From assembly GCA_023313575.1 (NCBI GenBank), contig JAJTTP010000033.1, forward strand, positions 124,001 to 188,000: a stretch of 64,000 nt of DNA, in the 5' to 3' direction. Both the position numbers and the translations under genes were made by a program. Numbering within the stretch: position 1 is the first letter of the stretch; each line of letters opens with the position of its first letter. Under the pieces are notes generated by a model. The model made no database searches and was not told where the DNA came from. It saw only the letters and a program-made list of their open reading frames with translations. Below, one piece after another: positions 46,508-56,047 of the stretch. Source of the DNA: Eutypella sp. D-1. Lineage: Eukaryota; Ascomycota; Sordariomycetes; Xylariales; Diatrypaceae.

Positions 46508-47338
46508 CTTGATCAGCCTTGGGTGTTCTTAAGATAGTGATTGAAATGCGTAGAGTTTCTACTTGTAGGTGATGAGAGCTCAATAACTCTATACTGTAGA
46601 ATGCTATTCAGGATGTGCTGTGTAGTAGATGTGATAATGGTGAAGGAAGGCTCCAGCTTCTAGATATGGGAGTAGGGAATGGAAGTGATTAGTGTAAAAT
46701 CCGGATCACCCCGCAAGAGAACGGCACTCACCACAAGTAACACCAAGTCTAGCTGACACCAGGGAAGGAAAGAGCTGAAACAACAACGTGATGTCATTGC
46801 TAGGCGTATCTTGGCTTGATTGAGGGCGAATCACTGCTATCCGATCGTCGAAACCCTCCTATCATTCGTGGCACCAGAGTACGTAATTGGTTACACCTAC
46901 AGCACTAAAACCGGGAAATTGGTACACTCACCAATATTCCACGTCTTGGCTGCATTAATGCAAGATCTGGATCCTGAATTCCCAGGCCCGCCCAAATCGT
47001 TTGAGCATACCATATATCACTGCACCTCTGACTGTACATGGTGCCTGCTGGCTGACAACACCCACAGTCTAACGGTTTCCTCGGATGATAGATTCACTGT
47101 CGTGCGTATCCATTAGATCACAAACGGCATGCGACAAGGCCAGACAAGTCGATGAATAGTACATTGAACAATGTCAATTGGCCATAGCATAGGTTGCCTT
47201 CCTTATGATTCATGCAGGCCATGTACATTTCCGTCCTCCGAATAGCCCTCTTTCAAGAAAACCAGGAGCGACTCGATCACCCTCCTATATTTCGGCTTCC
47301 AACTACTGCTGGACAATAAAGTCCTCAGTGGCGATGCA
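46508..47338. other. Intergenic region, no gene supported
   Basis: 830 bp between the small-protein start and the end of the O-methyltransferase. An open frame at 46820-47116 begins with TTG, lacks a domain and was not accepted. The left part is the promoter of the small protein. Confidence 0.45.
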
Positions 47339-48322
47339 TTAACTCTCAATGCCAACACATTTGGTTATTTCCAAAGCGTCCTAACCAGGTCAGCCAACGT
47401 GTCGCAACAGTAAACGGGTAATATATGGAGAAAGTAGACTTACAGGCACGCCACTGGGTTCCCAGCCTTCCACAAACTTGCTCTCGTAGACAAGATTTGG
47501 ATTGCCCCTCGGCTCTGATCCTTGACATTCGTCATACCGGCGTTTCTTTTGTTCGACGGTGCTCCTAACGTATTCAAGGTACGGAGGGTTTCCTGGCTTG
47601 ACAACTGCCAGAGAAGACGTTAGTTTGCCAGTGCCAAACTTCATTCTTCTTTCCGTGAGAGGATCTCACCGTTATCTGCTACGTATATTGAGCCCTGGCC
47701 GACCAGTCCAAGCTCCTCGCACAGCTTGAGGTCTCTTGTGTATGCTGGCTTGTAATGGTCTAAGAACAAGAGATCGATGCGCCTCAACTGTCCTGCATCA
47801 TAGAGACGTTTGAGGGAGTCGGCACTGGCACCAACGACGACGGTCACTACATCGTGCAAGCCAGCTAGATCAACCAGTGATGAGATGACAGCGGCGAACT
47901 CAGGATTCTGTTCCAGACTGAAGTATTGCCCACCACCTGCATCCCTCAATGCCGCAGCAAACGCTATGGCGGAATAGCCGACGTAGCCACCCAGCTCGAC
48001 AACTACTCGCGGCTTCTCTCTTTTGATCAGGTCGACAACGGTGCTGGACTTGTATTCGCCAATGTTCATCAAGTACTTCTTCTTTCGACCGTATTCGTCA
48101 ATTGCGTCTAGCACCCTCTGAGGGTTCCCGCGCATCTGGTCTAAGTCGGGATGGTTGTACATAAAGTGTAGGAGGGCAATCTCCCGGCCATCGTCGAACT
48201 GGAACCCATAGTTAGCGATATTTTCACCTCCAAAACTCAAAATAGGCGATGGTGCACGAGGTACTGACGTAGACGGTCTCCTGAGGCTGATAGGCCTCGC
48301 CGTGGAACTTCTCCTGGTCCAT
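47339..48322 (-). CDS. COMT-type SAM-dependent O-methyltransferase (261 aa), mycosporine cluster
   Basis: Predicted to methylate desmethyl-4-deoxygadusol to 4-deoxygadusol. Exons are 48322-48269, 48198-47670, 47604-47444 and 47380-47339; the first intron carries a perfect GCTAAC branch site, and splicing joins the leader MDQEKFHGEAYQPQETVY to FDDGREIALL. The SAM-binding motif is VVVELGGYVGYS (83-94). Catechol-O-methyltransferase marks follow: LLFLDHYKPAY (metal-ligand Asp) and, across intron 2, ADNVVKPGNPPYL (metal-ligand Asp-Asn). The end, DALEITKCVGIES, is typical of fungal COMT proteins. The nearest gene, 787 bp away and divergent, is the cyclase whose product it should use. The cyanobacterial counterpart is also a SAM O-methyltransferase, but the COMT type is what is seen here. 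Confidence 0.92.
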
Positions 48323-49108
48323 CTTGCCTAGGAAGGATGAGCAGTTTCTCTTCCTTAGGTTCCGTATGGGCTAGACACGACGTGTATGCCTTGCGGTGTA
48401 TGCGTGAAATTCGGGTACTGTATAGCTCTGCCCTGGTACATTAGTCATATTATTGATAGCAAAGGCAGCCTTTAGAGGAAATCGATCCAGTCGCTCCCAC
48501 ACGTGGCTGGCGAGAATGCGATGTGTCACTACTTTAAGGGTCTTGAGGTCATCGACTTTTCCATCAACCCTCAGCCAATGTATCTTATCCGAGCAGCGTA
48601 TCCATCACCATGGAGATGAAACCCAGGCCGCCAGGGATCAAACGAGCCTTATGCCCCGAGGATCTGGATCAATCTCCTGCAGTATGGGCATTAGCCCGAG
48701 TTTTATCGTATGTTTGATGCACGCATCTCTGCGGGTCAGGAACCACACCAAGTCTAATTCACCTTGGCTGTGTTGTCTCATACTTAGACTGATGCAGACG
48801 CATGCGGGCCAGCGTCGTAGACATAGACGCGGTATGAGATGAGATATCAACATGAACAGACCGACAGTTGAGCTCGGCAGGGGAAATGCACTGGATCAAT
48901 GGCTGCGAGTCATGACGATATGACGATTCCATTGACGTCTGCGAATAGTTGTTTTCGTAAGTTACCACGGAGTTCTAACCCGTGTGGCGGCCTTCATATC
49001 GGAATAGCTGGGAGATTTAAGGCTTCCACTACTCCTCAGCTCGATATTCGCCTTCGAGGCGCACCTCTATCTTTCATACATTTTACATCTAGCCATCTCG
49101 AACTGAAA
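48323..49108. promoter_or_regulatory. Shared divergent promoter, O-methyltransferase / DDGS
   Basis: 786 bp between the two divergent core genes. It holds TGACGTCT (48933-48940), one base from the palindromic CRE bound by ATF/CREB-type bZIP factors, and TGACGA in two nearby places (48912-48925). A TTTAAGG stretch near 49016 could be the core promoter of the cyclase gene. No coding is supported. Confidence 0.5.
48933..48940. promoter_or_regulatory. CRE-like site TGACGTCT
   Basis: It shares the GACGTC core with the site at 44509-44514 in the other divergent promoter of the cluster. Fungal AtfA-type factors bind TGACGT cores in stress and conidiation genes. Function here is inferred. Confidence 0.35.
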
Positions 49109-50715
49109 ATGTCTGACCTCAAGGCCAACGTCTCCGAGACCCAGCATGGGTTTCACGTAGAGGGCTATGAGAAAATTGAGTACGACTTCACCTTCGTGGA
49201 TGGCGTCTTCGATGAATCCAACAGTAACCTCGCGGACTGCTACACGAAATGGGGGCGGGTGCTGGCCGTGATGGACAAGAACGTCTACGACATTTACGGA
49301 CAGAAGATGGAGCAGTACTTTAGACACTACAAGCTGGACCTGAAGGTTCACAAGACCTCCATCGGCGAAAAGGCCAAGACGATCGACACGTTCCTTAGCA
49401 TCTGCGACTCTATGACGGAGTTCGGTATCATCCGCAAAGTGGGTTGCTGCGCAGACAAACCGTATAGACCACATATTAAGCAATTGTAGGAACCTGTTTT
49501 GGTCGTAGGAGGCGGTCTCGTCACCGACGTAGCCGGGTACGTATGACTGGTCTCACCAAGTTTGACCCCCGTCCGTAGCCGCAACTGACGACGATTAGAT
49601 TCGCATGTGCGGCCTACCGCCGCAACACCAACTTTATCCGCGTACCGACGACCGTCATCGGATTAATCGATGCTAGCGTCAGCATCAAAGTTGCGGTAAA
49701 TTACGGGCGATACAAGAACAGACTCGGGGCCTACCATGCGCCCATGCACACCTTCCTCGACTTCAGCCTGCTGCAAACCCTACCTAGGGCGCATGTCCGC
49801 AACGGGTTCGCGGAGCTCATCAAGATTTCCTCATGCTCCCACTTGGAGGTTTTCGACCTGCTAGACAAGTTCTGCGAGCAGCTCATCGATACCAAGTTCG
49901 GCCGGACAGACGGGACTCTCGATGAGGTCCGCAAGGCGGCCGATATCGTAAGTAGCCGGTAAACCCTGATGAACACCACTCCGCGACTAAGTGATTCTCG
50001 TAGATCACGCGCGAAGGCATCTACGAGATGCTGAAACTCGAATCGCCCAACCTGCACGAGATCGGTCTGGACAGGGTGATTGCCTACGGGCATACGTGAG
50101 TGACACCGAGATATCCTACAGTAGCAGAATCCAATCAAATGTGCAGTGCTAACTCTTTCACGAAGCTGGTCACCCCTTCACGAGCTAATCCCCGAGACAC
50201 CGCTCCGCCACGGTCATGCAATCTCGATCGACATGGCTTACTCGGCCACGCTAGCCAACCAGAGAGGACTGCTATCCGACGAGGAGCACAGCCGACTCCT
50301 CACGCTATTCTCGAGGGCCGGCCTATCGATCGACCACCCGCAATTCGACGACGAAGTGCTCGACAAGGGAACGGCAGCTATTCTCAAGACCCGAGACGGC
50401 CTACTCCGGCTCGCAGTGCCTAACCCTCTGGGGAAGTGTACCTTCCTCAACGACGTTTCTGCGCAGGAGTTGCGAGATGCCCTGCGAAGACATAAGGAGC
50501 TTGCTCGGGCGTACCCGCGGGAGGGTGCTGGGTTGGAGGCGTACGTCGATAGTAGCGACACTGGCTACGCAGATAATGAGAGTGGACAGAGTACCACGGA
50601 GACGCAATCTGGAAGCACAATGGGCGATGTTGCCGGCGGGATCGGCAATCGCGCTGGCGGCCTCATTAAAGGTGCCATTGGCAAGCTTTCTGACGGCGTT
50701 AAGGTCCAGGCCTGA
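49109..50715 (+). CDS. Desmethyl-4-deoxygadusol synthase-type sugar phosphate cyclase (455 aa)
   Basis: Should cyclise sedoheptulose 7-phosphate to desmethyl-4-deoxygadusol, the mycosporine core. Exons are 49109-49438, 49490-49536, 49599-49947, 50004-50095 and 50166-50715, all in frame. NAD-binding motif [12 protein letters not shown] (115-126), then [12 protein letters not shown] and [20 protein letters not shown]. Metal ligands match dehydroquinate synthase: Glu198 (GFAELIK), His272 (AYGHTWSP) and His288 (PLRHGHA). Ala269 and Thr348 sit 79 residues apart, the pair I recall as marking DDGS (Ala268/Thr347 in the Anabaena enzyme), where valiolone synthases have Asp and His. A Gly-rich tail (about 400-455) is extra to the catalytic fold. 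The ATG at 49109 was chosen; the frame stays open upstream, but that sequence looks like leader. Confidence 0.94.
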
Positions 50716-51547
50716 TGTCGGGTGGTGTAGAGTCTCCCATGTACGTCGCGTTTTATCGCGCTGAATTTTCATATACTTAGAGCGGTTAAGGTGTTAAGGG
50801 TGCTATGTAGCTTTGAGGCGTACTGCAAATAAAAGTCGATCTGTGGTCAATTGAGCCACCCCATGCCTGAGTAGAACGAACAGCGACAGATCAAGCCGCC
50901 ATCTGGGCTTGTCTTTTGCAATGCGAATCCAAAAGGTTCATACTTGTATGCTGTGTGAAGTGAGCTAATTCCACTCCCATGTAGCCGTCATTAGACAATT
51001 TTTTAGTAGCTCGTTCGGTGGCCTGCCCGCTAATTTAACCCCTGAAATGGCAAGGGTGGTGTCGTATGCTTGGTAGAAGCTGACGATGCCCATGAACCTA
51101 AGTATTTGATAGGAATAGTCTCGTACAGTTTGATGTTCGTTTTTTCTTTTCTTTAACTCGCTGTATATTGGAAGTAATCGGAGCCGGTTTTGGAGTCTGA
51201 GACATTCTTGTTGTCGTTGACGTAGTCTATTCATGCAGCCGCCAAAGCGCCAGTCGGTTTCCTGGAATGTAACATGTTCTGCAAGAAGAAAATAGCGAGG
51301 CATGAAAGGCATGAATCATTGACATGACTGAGCAGGTTGGCATTGCCACAGACCTAGCCCTGGAACACGCGAAATCATCTGCCTATAGGCAAACTAGCCA
51401 GCTCTCAATATTAGTCACTCTCTACAGCCTGGCTCGACAATCCGCCATTAAACGATACTCCACGACATTGATCCTGGTGTTGATATTTCGAGCTACGCTG
51501 AGCAAGTATTCAAGAGGACGCTTGTCACCTCCCCCATCAGCGCAGTC
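50716..51547. other. Intergenic region between cyclase and ATP-grasp genes
   Basis: 830 bp. A 115-codon open frame on the - strand (51312-50965) has a normal ATG (starts MPFMPRYFLLAEH) but no domain or homologue I recognise; it could be a small gene, at low confidence. Otherwise the promoter of the ATP-grasp gene is expected here. Confidence 0.4.
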
Positions 51548-53092
51548 ATGTTAACACGGCCTCTGGATATCGATTGCAGATCATTGGGGCTTGTCGTGAC
51601 CAGTATTATCATTTTGCCATGTTCTCTCCTTGTGGTCCTTCTTATTTACATCACTAGAGCGATTTCCTCCGGCGTGGGGCTCACGGATGAACACAAGCTT
51701 CGGGATAGGAGGCGGAACCACCGGGATCGGGATGACCAAAGATATGTTATCCTCGTCACAGGAGTTGGCATGGCTAAAGGTCTGGCACTCGCCCGAGCAT
51801 TCCATATACGCGGAAACCGTGTAGTCGGCGCAGATTTCGAGAGTCAACACATCCCGTGTTCTGGGCGTTACTCCAAAGCCCTCTCGACATTTCACCCATT
51901 GGTTAGGCCCGCTGACAGCGGGCAGACTGAGGCATACGTGGCAAGCCTCATTGAGATTGTAGAGACGGAGCATGTTGACCTATGGGTATCGTGTTCGGGA
52001 GTTGGCAGCGCCATCGAGGATGCCCGCGCCAAGGAAGCCATCGAACAGCGGGGTCATTGCACGTGCATACAATTCGACGTCGAGACTACTTCGAGACTCC
52101 ACGAGAAGGACTCGTTCATGCGGGAGGCGAAGAGGTTGGGGCTTCCCGCCCCAGAGACACACGACATAAAGTCTGTCGACGAAGCCCTGAGAATATTGTC
52201 CGACTCTGAATCGGCGGATCCAGACCGGAAGTTCGTCTTGAAGCCGGTCGGAGTCGATGATGTTCATCGTGGCGATATGACGCTCTTCCCTCTCAAATCG
52301 CATTCCAGAACTAGGAAACATCTATCCCGTCTCCCAATATCACCTGCTACGCCTTGGATCATGCAAGAGTTCATCCCGGGCGGGGAGGAATACTGCACCC
52401 ACGCGTTAGTCGTGCGCGGCGAGGTGAGGTGCTTCGTGGCGTGCGCTAGTGCGGAGCTGCTGATGCATTACCGCGCGCTACCGTCGACTTCTGCGTTATC
52501 AATGGCGTTTCTGAATTTCACGCGCGAGTTCGTCGCCCGGTCGCATAATCCCGAAACGTGGACGGGTCACCTCAGCTTCGACTTTATGGTTCGGGACTGC
52601 GAGGCAAAAGAGACTGGCATTGATAAGAAGATCTACGCCATCGAATGCAATCCCCGAGTGCATACAGCCGTCGTACTTTTTGACCTATTCGGTCCGGACA
52701 CCGCGGCTTTGGTGGATGCCTACATTTCTGCACTGCGACCTGTTCGTAATGGCCTTGATGCGACGATAAATTGTGCTGGGGGACACCTAATAGTCCCAAC
52801 CCAGGGAACGCCGCCTAGATACTGGCTGGGGCATGACCTAGTGACACTCGTCCTGCATCGAGCATGTCTCTTTGCGATCGGCCGGGCAAGCTTGGGTGAC
52901 CTGATCGGCGGGTGTGCAACATTCGTCGCCCACGTATACACGATGAAAGAAGGTACCTTTGCTGCGTGGGATCCGTGGCCGGCCGTGATCCTCTATCACG
53001 TGTACTGGCCAATGACCATACTGTCAGTCTGGTGGAAAGGAGGACGTTGGAGCAGACTCAATGTCAGCACGACAAAGATGTTTATCCTGTAA
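51548..53092 (+). CDS. ATP-grasp amino-acid ligase with N-terminal membrane segment (514 aa), mycosporine cluster
   Basis: Single-exon gene. It resembles the MysC-type ATP-grasp ligase that activates 4-deoxygadusol and joins it to an amino acid (glycine in cyanobacteria). Residues about 13-36 form one strong hydrophobic segment (LGLVVTSIIILPCSLLVVLL), followed by a basic stretch (RRRNHRDRDD), so the enzyme is probably membrane-anchored with the catalytic part in the cytosol. A pre-ATP-grasp domain starts YVILVTGVGMAKGLALARAF; the ATP-grasp domain shows FVLKPVGVDD (Lys232), WIMQEFIPGGEEY and the metal-binding YAIECNPRVHTAV (Glu366, Asn368). The C-terminal 130 residues include a hydrophobic patch (WPAVILYHVYWPMTILSVWW). 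Position downstream of the cyclase supports the role; the amino acid used is unknown. Confidence 0.9.
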   Translation: MLTRPLDIDCRSLGLVVTSIIILPCSLLVVLLIYITRAISSGVGLTDEHKLRDRRRNHRDRDDQRYVILVTGVGMAKGLALARAFHIRGNRVVGADFESQHIPCSGRYSKALSTFHPLVRPADSGQTEAYVASLIEIVETEHVDLWVSCSGVGSAIEDARAKEAIEQRGHCTCIQFDVETTSRLHEKDSFMREAKRLGLPAPETHDIKSVDEALRILSDSESADPDRKFVLKPVGVDDVHRGDMTLFPLKSHSRTRKHLSRLPISPATPWIMQEFIPGGEEYCTHALVVRGEVRCFVACASAELLMHYRALPSTSALSMAFLNFTREFVARSHNPETWTGHLSFDFMVRDCEAKETGIDKKIYAIECNPRVHTAVVLFDLFGPDTAALVDAYISALRPVRNGLDATINCAGGHLIVPTQGTPPRYWLGHDLVTLVLHRACLFAIGRASLGDLIGGCATFVAHVYTMKEGTFAAWDPWPAVILYHVYWPMTILSVWWKGGRWSRLNVSTTKMFIL

Positions 53093-53517
53093 GGGTTTTG
53101 AGAGGCCAATGATGTAATCCACCTGGTGGGGTAGGAGTGGGGTGAGATGATGTGCTTGAAGACGCCGATGGAGACGTAGTGTGTACTGAGTGATGTGAGG
53201 GGTGATGTGATAGGGGGCTAGTTGAGTCCCACCTACCTACCTAGGTACTTAAGTAGCTAGCCAACCAGCACAACTTACCCAGTATCAAGTATGCGAGCCT
53301 CCGCACACCATCTTTTCATATATTGGAGCGATTTTAATGTCCATCAGATAATTGGACAAGTCACATTACCTTGAGAGATCAATTGCGAAACCACAAGTCA
53401 CTTCATGGACATACATGCACCAGGCCTGCTCGACAAAAAGCCTTAGTGACTAAATCTCTCTAACGATTGCTTGGGGCGTCTGTTTCGAGGTTACTGTATC
53501 ACATTCGACTATTCAAC
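53093..53517. other. Intergenic region
   Basis: 425 bp, containing a TACCTACCTAGGTACTTAAG stretch (53231-53252). It probably marks the right edge of the mycosporine cluster and holds the Nudix gene promoter. Confidence 0.45.
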
Positions 53518-54141
53518 ATGTCGCAAAGCCATCAGCAGCCGGTAATCACGAGGGTGTCTGAGCTGCCCACAGACCAGGCCAAATGGGTCACCCTCCGAAA
53601 GATCGAGTACATTGACCAGGTTGGCAAGGAGCGCACATGGGAGGCCGCCACCCGTAAGACTCGGGGGGAATCCGGCGTCGATGCCGTCGCGATAGGCAAC
53701 ATTTTCCTACACCCATCGCGCCCACCTTCCACGATGGTCGTCATCCAGTACCGGCCACCCCTGGACGCTTACACGGTGGAGTGGCCCGCTGGCCTCGTCG
53801 ACCCTAACGAAACTGTCGAGGAGGCAGCAGTGCGCGAGTTTAAGGAAGAGACAGGTTACGACTGCCGCCTTCTGAGTATCAGCCCGGTACAGGCAGCGGA
53901 CCCCGGACTTTCGGACGCCAACATGCAGCTAGCCATGGTCGAAGTCCAGCTGAGAGAAGGAGACGAGGAGCCCGAGCAGAGACTTGAGGACGGAGAGCAT
54001 ATCCAACGCGTCCTTATTCCCTTCGCCGAATTCTATGATCGTCTTGTAGAATATACGAAGGGAAAGCGCATGACCGTCGCTGCTAAACTCTTCCACTTCG
54101 CCGACGGCATGCGTTTCGCACAAACGCAAAAGTACTTCTAG
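53518..54141 (+). CDS. ysa1: Nudix hydrolase, ADP-ribose pyrophosphatase type (207 aa)
   Basis: Hydrolyses ADP-ribose and related ADP-sugars to AMP and sugar 5-phosphate. A full Nudix box is visible at about residues 92-114 (GLVDPNETVEEAAVREFKEETG, shown as its parts G-x5-E-x7-REx2EExG). Upstream is the conserved TLRKIEYIDQVGKERTWE and GNIFLHPSRPPSTMVVIQYRPP; downstream AADPGLSDANMQLAMVEV is typical of Ysa1/NUDT5. The start at 53518 gives a normal-length enzyme; the frame is open upstream, but that adds only leader-like residues. No signal or membrane segment. It is probably a housekeeping neighbour and not a member of the mycosporine cluster. Confidence 0.92.
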   Translation: MSQSHQQPVITRVSELPTDQAKWVTLRKIEYIDQVGKERTWEAATRKTRGESGVDAVAIGNIFLHPSRPPSTMVVIQYRPPLDAYTVEWPAGLVDPNETVEEAAVREFKEETGYDCRLLSISPVQAADPGLSDANMQLAMVEVQLREGDEEPEQRLEDGEHIQRVLIPFAEFYDRLVEYTKGKRMTVAAKLFHFADGMRFAQTQKYF

Positions 54142-54556
54142 GCCCTGGGGGCAGTGAATGGATGGATGATAGAACATGTCATTTACTTATACTAACCGCT
54201 TTAGGGTGAGCCTAATACATGGTTACCGACGAGTAATCTCTATGGAAGTGTAACGAATAGTCATCGTGAAAACAAATGCGGCAGGTTGTTTTAGATGTCT
54301 ATGAATAAGTTTCATTCTTGAGTAGATGATGACAGCTTGAAATCTTCTGCTATATAGCTATTAATCGCAAAGCACTCGAGTGTATATGATGTGCTTCCTA
54401 AACTGCATTCCCGGCATGGGATACTGGTGCGATGCGAGGAAAACATCCCTCATACATGCCAAGCCCTAGAAAATGGTCTTATCAGGGCCCATTACTGGAA
54501 TGGAGGACCACTTATCTGGCCTATAGGTATATCCCCTGGCACAGAGCACTTTGCAT
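54142..54556. other. Convergent intergenic spacer
   Basis: 415 bp, AT-rich, between two 3-prime ends. Nothing recognised. Confidence 0.5.
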
Positions 54557-56047
54557 CTAGTTTCTTCCTCCTACATCATCTTTGCTGACAGCACTGAACT
54601 GGACCTTCTTGTCGGCTTTTTCTCTACTCTCTGTGGCAGCTCTGGATTGCAGCTTGATGCCACACGATGCCAGAAAAGTGGCAAGAACTTGGATGACCGA
54701 TAGGAGACCCGACATTCGTAGCAATACTAGCACAGCTTCCATATCGTCTGGACTATTCGACGACTTCTTTAAGCGCGCTGCATCTGAAAGGCCGTCACTT
54801 GTCGTATCTACATTCTGATCCTCAGCTGAGGCGTGCTGCAGGGTTTCTTCGGCAGCCGGGCCCACTCGGTCATCAAGCGTGGGGGCCTTTGGATACGGCC
54901 TCGTCGGTGTAGACAATGCAACAAATGCTCTTGCGAGATTGTAGACTGTTGGTAGCGTATGATCTTTCCGGTTGCCGCGAAGCGTTTTCTGCCTTAATGA
55001 GTCGCCAAAAATTGAGGGAGGTGCCTCCATAGTAGCATTGTCTTGGTGCGTTAGCTGGTATTTTCGACGAGGTGAATTGGGGGAGATCGTCCTCTTGATC
55101 TCACTTGGGTCACGAGGACACTCCTCGATTTCCTTTTCAATTGCCTCGCCTGCCCCTTCACCAAACACGGCCTCCCGAGGACCAGGCATAACTATGGGCG
55201 CCTCTTCGAAATTCTCTTTCTCCATTGCAAACCTCAAACCCCTGGCTAGCTCGTCGAGGGGTTTCGTTAACCTATCCCGACCCTTGGGAGTTATGCGCGT
55301 AATCGCATAGGTTCCGTCCCGTGCCAGCCACGATGAGAATTTCTGCCAGTTGTGCTTCATTCGGTCGTTCCTGCCCTTAAGTCTTCCTCTGACTTCGATT
55401 CTCATGATGAACGGCCGCTCGCTGTGGCGAAAAGAAAAGGCTGTGTGAATGACGTTGCTGTGCAGGGGCTGGGGTTCGAGGTCATTCTCGACAAGGTCCC
55501 ATTGAATCGTCTTATCGGCGAAGGCTGATTTTCCAGGAACCAAGTGGCCCGAGAACATCCACCGGCTCTCTTGGACAAAGACCTTCTCAGAACGCTTGCC
55601 GATGCCCCCAAACCCAGCAAAGCCCCCGACCTCCAATTGAGGCAACATGCTGCTCTCTTTTGTGCTCATCAAGTTTCGAGGCTGGCCAGTCAAGTGCCGA
55701 GGGCCAAACCACTCGTAGAGCTGTACTCCCTCACTATATGGCCCACGTCCGTGGTCTTGGGAATGGTGCTTGGGATTGTCCTCATTGACATTGTCGAGCG
55801 TGACGATAATTGTGGCATGCTTGAGATGGGAATTTGCCGGCTGATGGAAATTTAAATCGAGGTAAATTATCCCCGCCGGGGCAGGCGTCTGTCCGATGAC
55901 CCCCCACTGAGACCTATCGCATCTCAATCTACAGTCGATCTTCACATGGCCTAGATCGTGACTACCCACAGAGGCCTGTCGCGACGGAAGGTGGTCGAAC
56001 CATTCAGAGTCATGGTTTCCGAATCTGCGCTTCAAGATAGGATGCAT
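54557..56047 (-). CDS. Hypothetical protein (496 aa)
   Basis: Long single-exon frame with a normal ATG at 56047. I do not recognise the family. The first 260 residues look globular and beta-rich (e.g. AGIIYLDLNFHQPANSHLKHATIIVTLD, read as two strands, and VIHTAFSFRHSERPF). The middle is charged and probably disordered. A hydrophobic helix (about 455-475, VLVLLRMSGLLSVIQVLATF) near the C-terminus could be a membrane anchor. It is divergent, across 455 bp, to another unrecognised gene at 56503. Such proteins without known domain are common in accessory parts of ascomycete genomes. Confidence 0.75.
   Translation of the reverse strand: MHPILKRRFGNHDSEWFDHLPSRQASVGSHDLGHVKIDCRLRCDRSQWGVIGQTPAPAGIIYLDLNFHQPANSHLKHATIIVTLDNVNEDNPKHHSQDHGRGPYSEGVQLYEWFGPRHLTGQPRNLMSTKESSMLPQLEVGGFAGFGGIGKRSEKVFVQESRWMFSGHLVPGKSAFADKTIQWDLVENDLEPQPLHSNVIHTAFSFRHSERPFIMRIEVRGRLKGRNDRMKHNWQKFSSWLARDGTYAITRITPKGRDRLTKPLDELARGLRFAMEKENFEEAPIVMPGPREAVFGEGAGEAIEKEIEECPRDPSEIKRTISPNSPRRKYQLTHQDNATMEAPPSIFGDSLRQKTLRGNRKDHTLPTVYNLARAFVALSTPTRPYPKAPTLDDRVGPAAEETLQHASAEDQNVDTTSDGLSDAARLKKSSNSPDDMEAVLVLLRMSGLLSVIQVLATFLASCGIKLQSRAATESREKADKKVQFSAVSKDDVGGRN

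Noticed and set aside
46820..47116. 98-codon open frame on the plus strand
   Set aside because: Begins with TTG, has no domain, and no splice partners; treated as chance.
48899..49108. 70-codon upstream extension of the cyclase
   Set aside because: The added residues have no similarity to the family, and the ATG at 49109 follows a leader-like sequence.
50965..51312. 115-codon open frame on the minus strand inside the mycosporine cluster
   Set aside because: It has a normal ATG but no recognised domain or supporting context, so it is mentioned only in the spacer entry.
53518..54141. Nudix gene as a member of the mycosporine cluster
   Set aside because: It is a conserved housekeeping-type ADP-ribose pyrophosphatase, separated by a spacer with a dispersed repeat, and no pathway step needs it.
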